The translations under genes and the position numbers were made by a program. From Nyssa sinensis (taxonomy: Eukaryota > Streptophyta > Magnoliopsida > Cornales > Nyssaceae), in the NCBI GenBank assembly GCA_008638375.1, contig CM018051.1:14787969-14851968 (forward strand): a DNA stretch of 64,000 bases. Direction: 5' to 3'. Below are positions 12,218-23,040 of the stretch, in pieces. Positions within the stretch are counted from its first letter, which is position 1. Every line of letters begins with the position of its first letter. Under the pieces are notes generated by a model that ran no database searches, was not told where the DNA came from, and was given only the letters and a program-made list of their open reading frames with translations.

Positions 12218-12248
<31 letters not shown>
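12218..12248. repeat. (GA)n microsatellite
   Basis: Nearly perfect GA dinucleotide run of about 15 units. Confidence 0.9.
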
Positions 12249-12251
<3 letters not shown>

Positions 12252-12994
12252 GGTACCTCTTTACTGATTTTTTTATAATACAAATTATACCCTTAAAATT
12301 GTAGAGATAAAATAAAATAAACACCTCAATATAGTATCGTTAGTTTTAAATGGATACAGTTATAAATAATATAAAAATATTTTGTTTCTCTTCTATATCA
12401 TTTTCAAACAAGAAAATGATTACTTCTGCTACTCTTATTAGTTATTCAAACATGAAATAGGGATTACCCACTCCTCTCCTCTCCTTTCCTCTCATCTCCT
12501 CTTCCCTATAATAATTAATTTTCTCTTCTCCTTTTATCTCATCTCCTTCCAACTTATTAAAATAGATCTTACGATCATATTTGATATAGTAGAATAGGTA
12601 TTTCAAGAATATATCATCTAACTTTTTTCCGTTTCTTATTCTTGTTTGATATGATTCGTAATATCTATTTTATAGAATGATCATTTTGTTAAAAATCATT
12701 TCAAAAATATCTTTAACCCAAATGAGTAATTTTTATTTTATTTTATTTCATGTTATTTTTATTTTATTTATTATATTTTTCATAAAATAATTATTATATT
12801 TTTGTATATTAAACATGACAAGTAGTTTTCTTAAAATTATAAAGCACGTGTATCAGACTAATATTTAGACGGGAGATCTGCCTCCGCAGCAGCAATGGCA
12901 TCACCGGCTGGAAACACAACTTTGCTTTTTGGAGACCAAATCAAGTGCAAGTTCCCAAAATCCACCGTTTTCAAGTTTAAATTGGGGTCCCAAG

Positions 12995-12997
<3 letters not shown>

Positions 12998-13027
<30 letters not shown>
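12998..13027. repeat. (GA)n microsatellite
   Basis: Perfect GA run of about 15 units directly after the short frame at 12895-12999. Confidence 0.9.
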
Positions 13028-13028
<1 letters not shown>

Positions 13029-13628
13029 GACAAACCACTCGGGTCGATGCCAGCGCTTTCACATTAATACGCACTCATTAATGACAAGGATCGGCCTCCC
13101 ACTCACAGTCGCCTATTCACATTTCACATGGCCACGCAGAGCCGACACGAAAAAAACAAACTTTCGAGGATGATGTTTAAGGGATGGATAAAATTACTCT
13201 TACATTTAATTTTATTAAAAGTATTTGACGTATTAATGTACCTGTGTTATATTAATTTTATATCATATTATAATGTAATATAAAATTAATATAATATTGA
13301 TACATCAATGTATAAAATATTTTTGATAAAGTTTTAAGCTAAGTATAGTATCATTCTTAAGGAATAGAACTTAATTGATTATAAGAGATTTTTTATGGGT
13401 GTGATACACTATGTGACTTTATACTTTTCTAATTACACTCTGTCACATATACTATATTTTATTAAGTAATGTGGATTATATTTTACATTACAGAATATTA
13501 TTAAAATGACACATTGTTATGTCATTGTACCGAACACATTCAAAAACTTTCCATTGATCACATGTTTAAGAATGAAGCAATTTGGTACTGACATTATCTT
13601 AAATGAGCTCTTCAATTACCCTCCCAAG

Positions 13629-13806
13629 ACAACTACGGGGATAACTCAAATAGATTGGTAGACGTATTATAGATCCTAAAGTTGCTAGTTCGAGCTCCTC
13701 GCCTTCTGCCTCATAGGATTTTTGTAAATCTTGCGAGTGTAAGAAGATTAGTTTGGTGACAAAATTATTAAGACACTCCTGCTTAAAAAATAAAAATAAA
13801 AATAAA
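13629..13806 (+). mobile_element. tRNA-derived SINE with 15-bp target duplication
   Basis: A 178-base insertion flanked by identical AATTACCCTCCCAAG at 13614-13628 and 13807-13821. The head contains an A-box-like segment (ATAACTCAAATAGATTGG, 13641-13658) and a B-box-like segment (TAGTTCGAGCTCC, about 13688-13700) of an RNA polymerase III internal promoter. The tail is an A-rich AAAAATAAAAATAAAAAT tract. Box-bearing head, A-rich tail and a long exact target duplication define a SINE mobilised by LINE machinery. The duplication is still perfect, so the insertion is fairly recent. Confidence 0.8.
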
Positions 13807-13821
13807 AATTACCCTCCCAAG

Positions 13822-15719
13822 TGAACAAAAAAATGTGTATATGAATTTAAAAAGTGCAAAAAACATGTTCGCCGTGGACCGGGTGCATGAATCATACTAA
13901 TTAAATCATATTATGTGTATATGTTATTTATTTTTAAAGAGACAAAAAATTTATTTTTACTTACATGATATAAAATAATTGGCCAAGTCTATTGACTTTG
14001 TCAATAATTTTGATTCATTTAAAAAATTATTGAGAAATTGTTCTTAACAAATTCTAACACTTCCTTATTTTATGAAAAATTAGTACTAAAGAAAAATATT
14101 TAATTCCAAATTATGTAAGAAGAACCTTCTCTAAATTGAATAGGAGGAATCTCTTCTTATTGGGATACATGTAACCACGATCTTCACATTTGCAATGCAC
14201 ATACACATTTTTTTTAATTTTCAATTTAAAATTAAAAATCACATGATGCTCGTGATTAATTTAAAAAAAAAATAAAATTAAAGGAGATTTTTTTATGGAA
14301 ATATAATATTAAAAAAAAAAAAATTGGAGAGCAACTCCAAATTTTAAAAAACAAAATGTATTAAAAACAAAGGTCTAATTTTTCAAAATTTAGGAGGGTC
14401 CATTGCTCACCTAACACCGCATCTGATAAAGTCTGAAAGATTACAACTTTTCAAAGCATAACCCTTGCGAATTTATTCTAGCGAAAAACCGTTGAAGATT
14501 GTCCGTAAGGGTTATGCTTACAGATCAACTCCTGCAATTAATTCCAACTGCAACAATTGAAGCATAAACTAATATAGATTCAATTTAAGGTATTCGGTAG
14601 GATTGCCAAAAGATTTTTCTAGCAACATCTCATTAACTTTATATATGTTGCCCCATCAACATCTAGCAATACAATAAATTGAAGTTTAGGACACGTTTTA
14701 AATTACCTTCTTTTCTTTTTTTATGACAAAGACATGTAAACTACATTTTTGAGTGCGTAACTGTTGGAATAAATTTTGGATATCTAATCCCCAAACAAAA
14801 AAAAAAATGTTATTTGACCCTAAAATCCTCTTGAAACAAAGTTATTTATGAGCTAACCCATATGATTAATTTGAATATTACTTAGCCTTGAACTAATGTT
14901 AATTGTTTGTTCTCATCCTCATTTTTTGGGCCCTAAGAATATTTTCAATGTTAAATAACATTTTATCCATACGAAAGTTATATATTTTTTGGCATTGATA
15001 GAGTATTGAAATTCTATATTTTGACAGCTTTATTTCAATGTTAAAATGTAATTTTTTAGCATAACAAGTAATCTAAATTTAGAGACGGAGTCAGGAATTT
15101 AACTTTGGAGGCAAAAAAAAAAATTGCTAAATATTCAATTATAAATTTAAAAATTAATGAATTTTAAATAATTGATCACATTTTTTATAACTAAAGTTAT
15201 TGATACAAAGGAATTTATAAATTAGATAAAAGTCCCAATTTAATAATAAAAAAAAAAAAACATGTAAAAAACTTTATGTTATACATAGAAATTCTAAAAA
15301 GTCAATAAAATTCTCATTAAAGGGTCAAATTATAATTAAAATAAAGGTAAAATATGAAGACTTTTACACTTAGAAGGAGTAAAAATATAAAATAAAAGGG
15401 TGTATTTGAAAAAAAATAAAAAGTATAAAAAATATTCAAATAAAAAAATTTTAGGGGGCAGACTGGCTCTGTCCATGAATCTAATAACCAGCAAGTGGCC
15501 AACAATGAAACAGAGAAATTCTAAAAGTATTTTCAATATAAAATGTCAATTTAATGATACTAAAAATTATATTTTGATATTATTATAATATTAAAATATT
15601 ATATTCTATATATTTTTTATTATTATTATTTACACAAAAGTACGTGTGAAAGATAAAATTAATTAATCAGCAAGCGTTCAATAATGCTATCTTGAGTGCT
15701 ATTTGTCAAATTTTGATAT
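13822..15719. other. AT-rich intergenic region
   Basis: No gene recognised. The sequence is dominated by A and T tracts; the short reading frames around 15317-15588 overlap on both strands in low-complexity DNA and are not credible. A segment near 14150-14290 loosely resembles 6690-6800. Confidence 0.5.
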
Positions 15720-15779
15720 GAATGCATTCCACCATGAATTTTATGAGGAGTTAAATCCTCAACTAACGTAAAAAAAAAA

Positions 15780-16110
15780 AACTTATTTTCCATTCTAGCG
15801 TTATTTTGAACTTAATTACCAAACTAGTGTTGTTTTGAAAACGTCTTTTGAAAAGAAGTTTTCGGTGTAGAAATATTTTTTGAAAAAACGATTTCATAAT
15901 CTTTAAAAACCGAATTTACATGAAAAACGTATTTCGAAAAGACGCGTTTAAAAGTGTTTTGTGAAAATTTATTTGAGTGAAAAAACCTTTGGAAAACGTT
16001 TTTCCAAAAGACGCTTTCAAAAACGTCTTTTTAAAAGACGCTTTCCAAAGCGTCTTTTTAAAAGACGCTTTCCAAAGCGTCTTTTGGAAAGACGTTTTTA
16101 TTGCAATCTT
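15780..16110 (+). repeat. Left terminal inverted repeat of the MULE, with hairpin repeats
   Basis: The outer part pairs with the right end (23287-23410) in inverted orientation. The inner part consists of many variants of AAAACGTCTTTT and AAAAGACGCTTT. Two adjacent 26-base palindromes (arms AAAAGACGCTTT, two-base centre CC) lie at 16033-16058 and 16060-16085, followed by 18 T. In the duplicated copy (17930-18260) only one palindrome is present, at about 18187-18212. Confidence 0.65.
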
Positions 16111-16559
16111 TTTTTTTTTTTTTTTTAACTTTCGCCATTGTTCAGCTTCAGCTTCTGCTATTGTTAGAATATATGGAAACCACTTTATAGAATAATCCAT
16201 ATGTATAGAATCAAAACAAAATTCATCAATATGAAAATGCTCACACTACTGAAGAATCAAATGCCGTTGATGAAGGAATTGCAATTCCAATATCACTGTT
16301 TTGCCCTGGTAACCACTGTCCAGCAGAAACATTTAAAGGAAAGGCATATGAAGACTTAAAAATTAAGTGCCAGTTCAAAATTGACTTGACATTAGATTAG
16401 TTATGAGAATTCAGAATCTGATACTTGAGAGGGAGAGAGGACATTAGATCTAATGAAACATACATTTCATTGAATAAAAGAAGCATCTATACAACTCATT
16501 TGACTACTACAAGTGCATGTAGATGAAAATAATTACATACAAATTCAATCACAAATACA

Positions 16560-17455
16560 AGCAAACTGAGATGGCTTGCAATGATGGTGACTGGGCTTGA
16601 GAGCTTGAAGCAAACTGAGACAGGGCAGAGACAACACTTGAAACATGCTGATGATCAAGCAGTTGCTGCTGCTACTGCTGCGATGCTGCTGTCTGCTGCT
16701 GCTGTTGATTAGTGAATGAGTGCTGGTGCTGCAATTGTTGCTGAAGAAGATGAGGCTGATGCTAAACCTGGACCTGGGACTCTTCAACACTTTGAATAAA
16801 AGCAGGTTGAGGCTGAGACTACTGCAACATTTGGGCTGCCACTAGACCAGCAGGCCTGTTGGGGACACTTTGTGGTTGCTGGAATTACAGAAGAGATGGA
16901 GGTGCCTGTTTGGAAAGATCAACAACCCTCATATCCTGAAGGGCAGCAGTAGCTATAGCTTAGTAGATGTCACCCTGCATACCAAGCACAGAGGCATCAA
17001 GCCTTGGCTGCATCCAGGGAGTGACCCCAATTCCCTGAAAGTTGAGAGATTGGATTCCACGGTTTCCATTTTCTCCACGAAGCCACATAAGTGGAGAATT
17101 CATACCCAGATCATCATCCCTGATCCCTAAGTGTGACAAAGAATAAAGATTAAAATACAAAATTTGAATTCATAAATTCAATCCTAAATGCAAACTTGCA
17201 ATCCATAAGACAGTGTGTAAATTAAAAATTTGAGATTATATTTTGATAGTTTTCTATTTTAAAAAAAGGATCAGGATAGGATGTAATAAGATATACTGCA
17301 TTTTCCATCCCTAAAATATGTAATAGATAAGTATTACCATTGAAAGAGGGTAATCCAGGTGGCCATGGTCGCTTGAGTCTGAGGGGGAATGGGGACGGAT
17401 ACATGGGAAATGTCGTTAATGGTTCAATCTCCCATAGGGACACTCTTGGCTGCCT
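16560..17455 (-). pseudogene. Captured ARF6/ARF8-type auxin response factor fragment, copy 1
   Basis: The first exon piece (17338-17455) encodes [20 protein letters not shown] and then [14 protein letters not shown], the conserved segment after the ARF DNA-binding region. A 211-base intron follows (17127-17337, ATG|GTAATA ... CACTTAG|GG). The next exon (17126 downward) encodes DDDLGMNSPLMWLRG, LNFQGIGVTPWMQPRLDAS, a LQDMRVVD block and a glutamine-rich stretch with QQQQQTAAS and SSVVSALSQFASSSQAQSPS. Activator-type (class A) ARFs such as ARF6 and ARF8 have this order, so family identity is strong. The retained intron shows capture from DNA, not from mRNA. Five in-frame stops (16960-16962, 16885-16887, 16819-16821, 16762-16764, 16672-16674) all replace expected Gln codons. 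The B3 and PB1 domains are absent, so it cannot act as a normal ARF. Confidence 0.9.
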
Positions 17456-17873
17456 TGCAATCCAAGCTTTCCTGTAGGAGATCGTGTCACCGTACTTTTC
17501 TCTCATTTGCTCGACAATTAGATCTATCTTTAAAGCCGGATCAACCCTCACTGCACCTTGTATTTCAGTTGCAATTAACTTAGAATCTAACTGCACATGA
17601 TCTCTGTTCATAGCACGATTTAAACAAGTGTGTGGCCCCTCATATTTTGTGATTTGAAATCGGCCAGTCTTCCTATTTTTTATAGCACGCAATCTCCATT
17701 TACACATTTCATGAACTTTACATCTCACAGCCCAAAGATCTTTTCTGCTTTCAATCACCTCATACTGATTATGACATCTAATTGAAAATTCTTTCACAGC
17801 TTGCATTAATTTTTTCTTGTCATTAAATTCAAGACCTTTGCCCAACTCATTTGTTGTTGGATCCCAAATGTAA
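17456..17873 (-). pseudogene. Truncated MuDR transposase DNA-binding segment, copy 1
   Basis: Encodes the MuDR-type DNA-binding region from [16 protein letters not shown] to [10 protein letters not shown], identical to residues 255-394 of the fuller gene ending at 20765. It is cut at 17873 by the tandem-duplication junction. Upstream codons reading on into 17947 derive from flanking and terminal-repeat DNA and are not part of the gene. There is no promoter or N-terminus, so it is a by-product of the duplication. Confidence 0.85.
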
Positions 17874-20004
17874 GAATGCATTCCACCATGAATTTTATGA
17901 GGAGTTAAATCCTCAACTAACGTAAAAAAAAAAAACTTATTTTCCATTCTAGCGTTATTTTGAACTTAATTACCAAACTAGTGTTGTTTTGAAAACGTCT
18001 TTTGAAAAGAAGTTTTCGGTGTAGAAATATTTTTTGAAAAAACGATTTCATAATCTTTAAAAACCGAATTTACATGAAAAACGTATTTCGAAAAGACGCG
18101 TTTAAAAGTGTTTTGTGAAAATTTATTTGAGTGAAAAAACCTTTGGAAAACGTTTTTCCAAAAGACGCTTTCAAAAACGTCTTTTTAAAAGACGCTTTCC
18201 AAAGCGTCTTTTGGAAAGACGTTTTTATTGCAATCTTTTTTTTTTTTTTTTTTTTTAACTTTCGCCATTGTTCAGCTTCAGCTTCTGCTATTGTTAGAAT
18301 ATATGGAAACCACTTTATAGAATAATCCATATGTATAGAATCAAAACAAAATTCATCAATATGAAAATGCTCACACTACTGAAGAATCAAATGCCGTTGA
18401 TGAAGGAATTGCAATTCCAATATCACTGTTTTGCCCTGGTAACCACTGTCCAGCAGAAACATTTAAAGGAAAGGCATATGAAGACTTAAAAATTAAGTGC
18501 CAGTTCAAAATTGACTTGACATTAGATTAGTTATGAGAATTCAGAATCTGATACTTGAGAGGGAGAGAGGACATTAGATCTAATGAAACATACATTTCAT
18601 TGAATAAAAGAAGCATCTATACAACTCATTTGACTACTACAAGTGCATGTAGATGAAAATAATTACATACAAATTCAATCACAAATACAAGCAAACTGAG
18701 ATGGCTTGCAATGATGGTGACTGGGCTTGAGAGCTTGAAGCAAACTGAGACAGGGCAGAGACAACACTTGAAACATGCTGATGATCAAGCAGTTGCTGCT
18801 GCTACTGCTGCGATGCTGCTGTCTGCTGCTGCTGTTGATTAGTGAATGAGTGCTGGTGCTGCAATTGTTGCTGAAGAAGATGAGGCTGATGCTAAACCTG
18901 GACCTGGGACTCTTCAACACTTTGAATAAAAGCAGGTTGAGGCTGAGACTACTGCAACATTTGGGCTGCCACTAGACCAGCAGGCCTGTTGGGGACACTT
19001 TGTGGTTGCTGGAATTACAGAAGAGATGGAGGTGCCTGTTTGGAAAGATCAACAACCCTCATATCCTGAAGGGCAGCAGTAGCTATAGCTTAGGTAGATG
19101 TCACCCTGCATACCAAGCACAGAGGCATCAAGCCTTGGCTGCATCCAGGGAGTGACCCCAATTCCCTGAAAGTTGAGAGATTGGATTCCACGGTTTCCAT
19201 TTTCTCCACGAAGCCACATAAGTGGAGAATTCATACCCAGATCATCATCCCTGATCCCTAAGTGTGACAAAGAATAAAGATTAAAATACAAAATTTGAAT
19301 TCATAAATTCAATCCTAAATGCAAACTTGCAATCCATAAGACAGTGTGTAAATTAAAAATTTGAGATTATATTTTGATAGTTTTCTATTTTAAAAAAAGG
19401 ATCAGGATAGGATGTAATAAGATATACTGCATTTTCCATCCCTAAAATATGTAATAGATAAGTATTACCATTGAAAGAGGGTAATCCAGGTGGCCATGGT
19501 CGCTTGAGTCTGAGGGGGAATGGGGACGGATACATGGGAAATGTCGTTAATGGTTCAATCTCCCATAGGGACACTCTTGGCTGCCTTGCAATCCAAGCTT
19601 TCCTGTAGGAGATCGTGTCACCGTACTTTTCTCTCATTTGCTCGACAATTAGATCTATCTTTAAAGCCGGATCAACCCTCACTGCACCTTGTATTTCAGT
19701 TGCAATTAACTTAGAATCTAACTGCACATGATCTCTGTTCATAGCACGATTTAAACAAGTGTGTGGCCCCTCATATTTTGTGATTTGAAATCGGCCAGTC
19801 TTCCTATTTTTTATAGCACGCAATCTCCATTTACACATTTCATGAACTTTACATCTCACAGCCCAAAGATCTTTTCTGCTTTCAATCACCTCATACTGAT
19901 TATGACATCTAATTGAAAATTCTTTCACAGCTTGCATTAATTTTTTCTTGTCATTAAATTCAAGACCTTTGCCCAACTCATTTGTTGTTGGATCCCAAAT
20001 GTAA
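17874..20004. repeat. 2.13 kb tandem duplication, unit 2
   Basis: Second copy of the direct repeat, 2131 bases. It continues without a break into the rest of the transposase gene (20005-20765), so this is the unit still joined to the original gene. Its internal start still carries the flanking bases GAATGCATTCCACCATG, so the duplication happened after the element had inserted. Confidence 0.95.
18690..19586 (-). pseudogene. Captured ARF6/ARF8-type fragment, copy 2, fused to transposase
   Basis: Duplicate of the ARF fragment at 16560-17455 with the same exon-intron-exon structure (exon to 19469, intron 19258-19468, next exon from 19257) and the same Gln-to-stop changes. It differs by one inserted G near 19093. 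If the intron were spliced, translation would leave the ARF frame after MQGDIY, run 14 more residues and stop, whereas copy 1 stops at once after that point. This copy is the one joined in frame to the complete upstream transposase sequence. The join lies at 19581-19586 (AGGCAG on the coding strand), where transposase ...WIARQ meets [11 protein letters not shown]. Confidence 0.9.
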
Positions 20005-20765
20005 GGATGGTGCAAATGGGATGAACTGCTCCCACCAACATCATCAGTAAAATTGACATTTGAAAAAAATGGAGAATCGGCCTCATGTAAACGAATGCAA
20101 TGCTCATCGGCTTCATCCATTCCATCCTCATCACCCGATTGTAACATATCATCATCTTCTTCTGATGATGATGATCTATTGGAGAGATTACTTCTATCCA
20201 TGGAATTGTTGCAAATGTCCTCACCTTGAACAATGTTCACAATAGTTGCAATATTAAGAAAGTGAGACTCCACATGTTCTGTATGACATGTCTCAGCCAC
20301 CAACATAGGACTGAAACTTTGATGTATCATGGGAACAACTTCACCAATTTGGCAATCACTATCTTGTGTGAGCAGTCGAGTAAAAAGACCGTGCTCAATC
20401 TCCACCGGTTGAGATACACCACAAGGATGCTGCACATCCTCTGTCTCCATATACAAGTCGATGCTATATAATGTGGGATTACTTAGAATAACTTCAATCA
20501 TTGAATCCACTATCTCATCATCAACGACTTCTAATGGAATATATTTGTTATACTCGAATGGAAATCGACAAGTCATCTTCAGGTGGACTTGTGTGATATC
20601 CAACTTCATTATACTATACATCTTCACCAAAAGGTCATTATAACTTGTTCCTTTCCTCAACATAATGCTTCGTCCAGGCCGAGTATCATACCACATACTA
20701 CCTTCTTCCCCGTAACAAATATTTCCTCCCCAATAACATAATATAGGTATTGATGTTCCAGCCAT
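19353..20765 (-). CDS. Chimeric MuDR transposase N-terminus fused to ARF fragment
   Basis: 470-codon open frame. Residues 1 to about 100 resemble the N-terminal domain of plant MuDR transposases ([14 protein letters not shown], then GRSIMLRKG). An acidic Ser/Glu/Asp-rich linker follows (about 185-240). Residues 255-380 are the MuDR DNA-binding domain with WRKY/GCM1-type zinc ligands Cys305, Cys311, His335, Cys337. A normal protein would continue into the DDE catalytic domain and a CCHC finger. Here, after residue 394, the frame enters the ARF segment (395-432); residues 433-470 are readthrough of the retained ARF intron, or splicing could extend the ARF part by about 55 residues. It therefore cannot catalyse transposition, but could in principle still bind MULE ends. 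The start ATG follows GGTTAGCA. Expression is unknown. Confidence 0.8.
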   Translation of the reverse strand: MAGTSIPILCYWGGNICYGEEGSMWYDTRPGRSIMLRKGTSYNDLLVKMYSIMKLDITQVHLKMTCRFPFEYNKYIPLEVVDDEIVDSMIEVILSNPTLYSIDLYMETEDVQHPCGVSQPVEIEHGLFTRLLTQDSDCQIGEVVPMIHQSFSPMLVAETCHTEHVESHFLNIATIVNIVQGEDICNNSMDRSNLSNRSSSSEEDDDMLQSGDEDGMDEADEHCIRLHEADSPFFSNVNFTDDVGGSSSSHLHHPYIWDPTTNELGKGLEFNDKKKLMQAVKEFSIRCHNQYEVIESRKDLWAVRCKVHEMCKWRLRAIKNRKTGRFQITKYEGPHTCLNRAMNRDHVQLDSKLIATEIQGAVRVDPALKIDLIVEQMREKYGDTISYRKAWIARQPRVSLWEIEPLTTFPMYPSPFPLRLKRPWPPGLPSFNGNTYLLHILGMENAVYLITSYPDPFFKIENYQNIISNF

Positions 20766-22560
20766 TGCTAACCTTCAAAAAATAAATACAAGCCATCAAA
20801 ATTTAAAAATAATTTTTGAATAATAAAACCCTTGTACGAATTATGCACCTTCATTTCTACCAAAGGCCTTGCAATCTGGATCTCCAAATTACAAAAAATC
20901 AAGTCCCCTACCTAGATGGAAATTTCAGTTTGGTTCTTTCATCAATTTTTTTTGAATCACCATATCCTCATAAATTGGTAGTTTCTAGGTTTTAGTTAGT
21001 GTTGGAAAGCACACTAAATAGTACAAATCTTAACAATTTCATCTTTACACTTTGTCATGAAAAACTAGCTACCCTCCACTGTACACAAATATTTATGTAT
21101 TTTTAATATGTATCTACAGTAGATAAATTTTAACCATGAAACCACACAATTTTAATATCACATTGATTCTATTAAAGTAAATATCAGCTTAATGCATGAA
21201 ATATGTATTATAGGCTTATTGGTATGGCTTGATGGTTATTTTTCCAATTTCAAGTCATGGTTGTTCACAAAGATGATCTGATTGAGAATGAAGTGTTACA
21301 CTCATTCATCTACAGAGTTGGTAAATAACCAGAGGTTTCTCTCAGATGATTAGACAGCAGTATTGCCATCGAATTAGAGCCAAATAAACCTCCAATGAAA
21401 ATTTTTGTCTACTATAAAAACAGTAGCATCAATACAAGGATTTAACAGTCCAAATCACCATTTGAGATGTTGAGGATTGAAGATAAATGACTAAAAATTA
21501 ACAAATGAATCACTGCATCTAGGAAGAAGAGACTTTGTTAAAAAAATGGTAAATATGTACTCCAATTAGCTTTTGGTCTCAGTAAGAACTACAAAAAAAA
21601 AAAGGTATTAGTAGAGCACAAATTTAATACAAAAAGTTCACTTCAACTAGTAGAGAAGCGCTGCACCGACATTAGGTTCTGCTTTTAGTACCTCAAATTT
21701 AATAAACAGAGTTGGAAAAAAAAAAAAAAAACATCGTTTCAAAGCAAGGGAAAAAGAAGTTTTCGAAATTTGTAAAATTCAACAAATTTCGAATTTCAAA
21801 CTTCCATTTTTTTCCCCAAAAATGATATGAAATTGCAACGAGTATTATTCTCTTACCAGAAAAACACAAAGCAGCAGCAGAAAAATACAAAGGCAATAAA
21901 ACAATTACATATTACATGAGCAAATAGCAACAAGCCATTAGAATGACAAGATTCATTTAAAAAAAACTTATTGTGATGTACACCAAAAATAGTACTTTAT
22001 TCTGATATGAATCATAGGATCAACTAAGGTCAATAACTTGTCCTAATGAAATAATAACTGGCTATTTTAGTTAGTTTATTCAAAATCATTAACTAGTTCA
22101 TTTTCATTATGTAATTGATTGACTGTTTTCCATTCCAATAAAAGACATTTATCTTTATAGCAAACGCTATAATATCCATTACTTTAATAAAATCAAATAT
22201 AATATTTAAATATAAAATAAACGTTTTTTATTTATCTAATTATCTAAAAACATAAAAAAAAAAAAAAATTCACATGATCATATATCATATTCTTTTTTCT
22301 TTTTCCAGTAATATTTTAGAATATTTTATGCGATTTCGCATATCTTTTACATATCTATATCTGTACAAGGAGACCATGAGTTTCAAAAAGATGTAGGATT
22401 GTTCCTAAGATGAAACATGACCACTCGTTGAATGAAACTTGGACGTGCAATCAGTCAAGATAATAGAAAAAGCATCAAGAAAAGCACTAATTTTTCAACA
22501 CAACTCATTCCTTAAAATCCCTAATTTCTAACTTAGAGATAGAAAAACAAAACATATTTT
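20766..22560 (-). other. MULE interior upstream of the transposase frame
   Basis: No further coding region is recognised. In plant MULEs this interval would hold the transposase leader and perhaps 5' introns. The sequence is AT-rich with several A tracts, and the short frames around 21699-21896 are low-complexity. Confidence 0.45.
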
Positions 22561-23040
22561 TTTTTACCTCAGATCTGATGAGATCACTGCACCGAGAGAG
22601 ACAAGTGATGAGAGAGAGCAATGGTCGATGATGTCAACAGCGATGGGATCAGGTCGGAGAGACACCTGCTTCACTTTGTGCGCCTGAGGGTCGTGTGCTT
22701 GAGGGTGACGAGAGTGACGAGTGAGGAGAGAAAATGAGGTGAAATGAAGAGAAGAAAATTAACGGAGAAGAAGAATAACGGAGAGAAAATGGCGTCAACC
22801 CTTCTTTGTGCGCCTGAGTGACGAGTAACAAGAGAAAATGAGTTAGGGAGAGAAAATCTGGAGTTTGAGATGAGAATGGAGAGTTGTAGTTGAGAAGAAG
22901 ATGGATACACAATCTGATCTGTTTTCCGACAGTCATGAGGGAGAGAGAGACAGGGTGCCGTCAGGGGAAAGCTGTGAGGGACAGACTGCCGTGCCGTGAG
23001 GGAGAGCCAACAAGTCGTCTCAAGATTTGGCTTTTCGCAT
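22561..23040 (-). other. G/A-rich segment inside the right end of the MULE
   Basis: Purine-rich DNA with repeated GTGCGCCTGAG, GAGTGACGAG and GAGAGAAAATG blocks (for example 22679-22740 and 22808-22855), i.e. an internal imperfect direct repeat. It may be the promoter or leader region of the transposase gene, by position only. Both strands contain short frames with no recognised family. Confidence 0.4.

Larger units (their letters stand above)
11831..13613. other. AT-rich intergenic region with microsatellites
   Basis: No supported gene. It holds a TG/TA tract (about 11990-12020), GA tracts at 12218-12248 and 12998-13027, and CT-rich DNA near 12470-12550. Around 12840-13160 base composition is more balanced, with a CACGTG at about 12845 and a 34-codon ATG frame (12895-12999, beginning MASPAGNTTLLFGDQ). 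This may be a relic of a gene start or just chance. Confidence 0.4.
15720..17873. repeat. 2.15 kb tandem duplication, unit 1
   Basis: Begins GAATGCATTCC and ends CCCAAATGTAA, directly abutting unit 2. It comprises some flanking DNA, the left MULE terminal region, the captured ARF fragment and the first part (in window coordinates) of the transposase DNA-binding domain. It differs from unit 2 only by an extra 27-base hairpin repeat, 18 rather than 21 T in a poly-T tract, and one missing G (TTAGTAG versus TTAGGTAG). The near identity indicates a young duplication. Confidence 0.95.

Noticed and set aside
12895..12999. Small ATG frame beginning MASPAGNTTLLFGDQ
   Set aside because: Only 34 codons, no family match, and ends at a GA microsatellite. 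Noted within the intergenic entry, not called as a gene.
15916..16200. 94-codon frame with repeated KTLWKASFKK units (also at 18070-18330)
   Set aside because: It is a translation of the hairpin repeats and poly-T of the MULE terminal arm, with periodicity explained by the 27-base DNA repeat. No independent sign of coding.
16545..16790. 81-codon Ser-rich frame (also at 18675-18920)
   Set aside because: It is the out-of-frame shadow of the ARF Gln-rich region.
17222..17947. 241-codon frame as a separate gene
   Set aside because: Its first 25 codons are flanking and terminal-repeat DNA fused by the duplication junction. The rest duplicates the transposase-ARF fusion, so it is reported as pseudogene copy 1.
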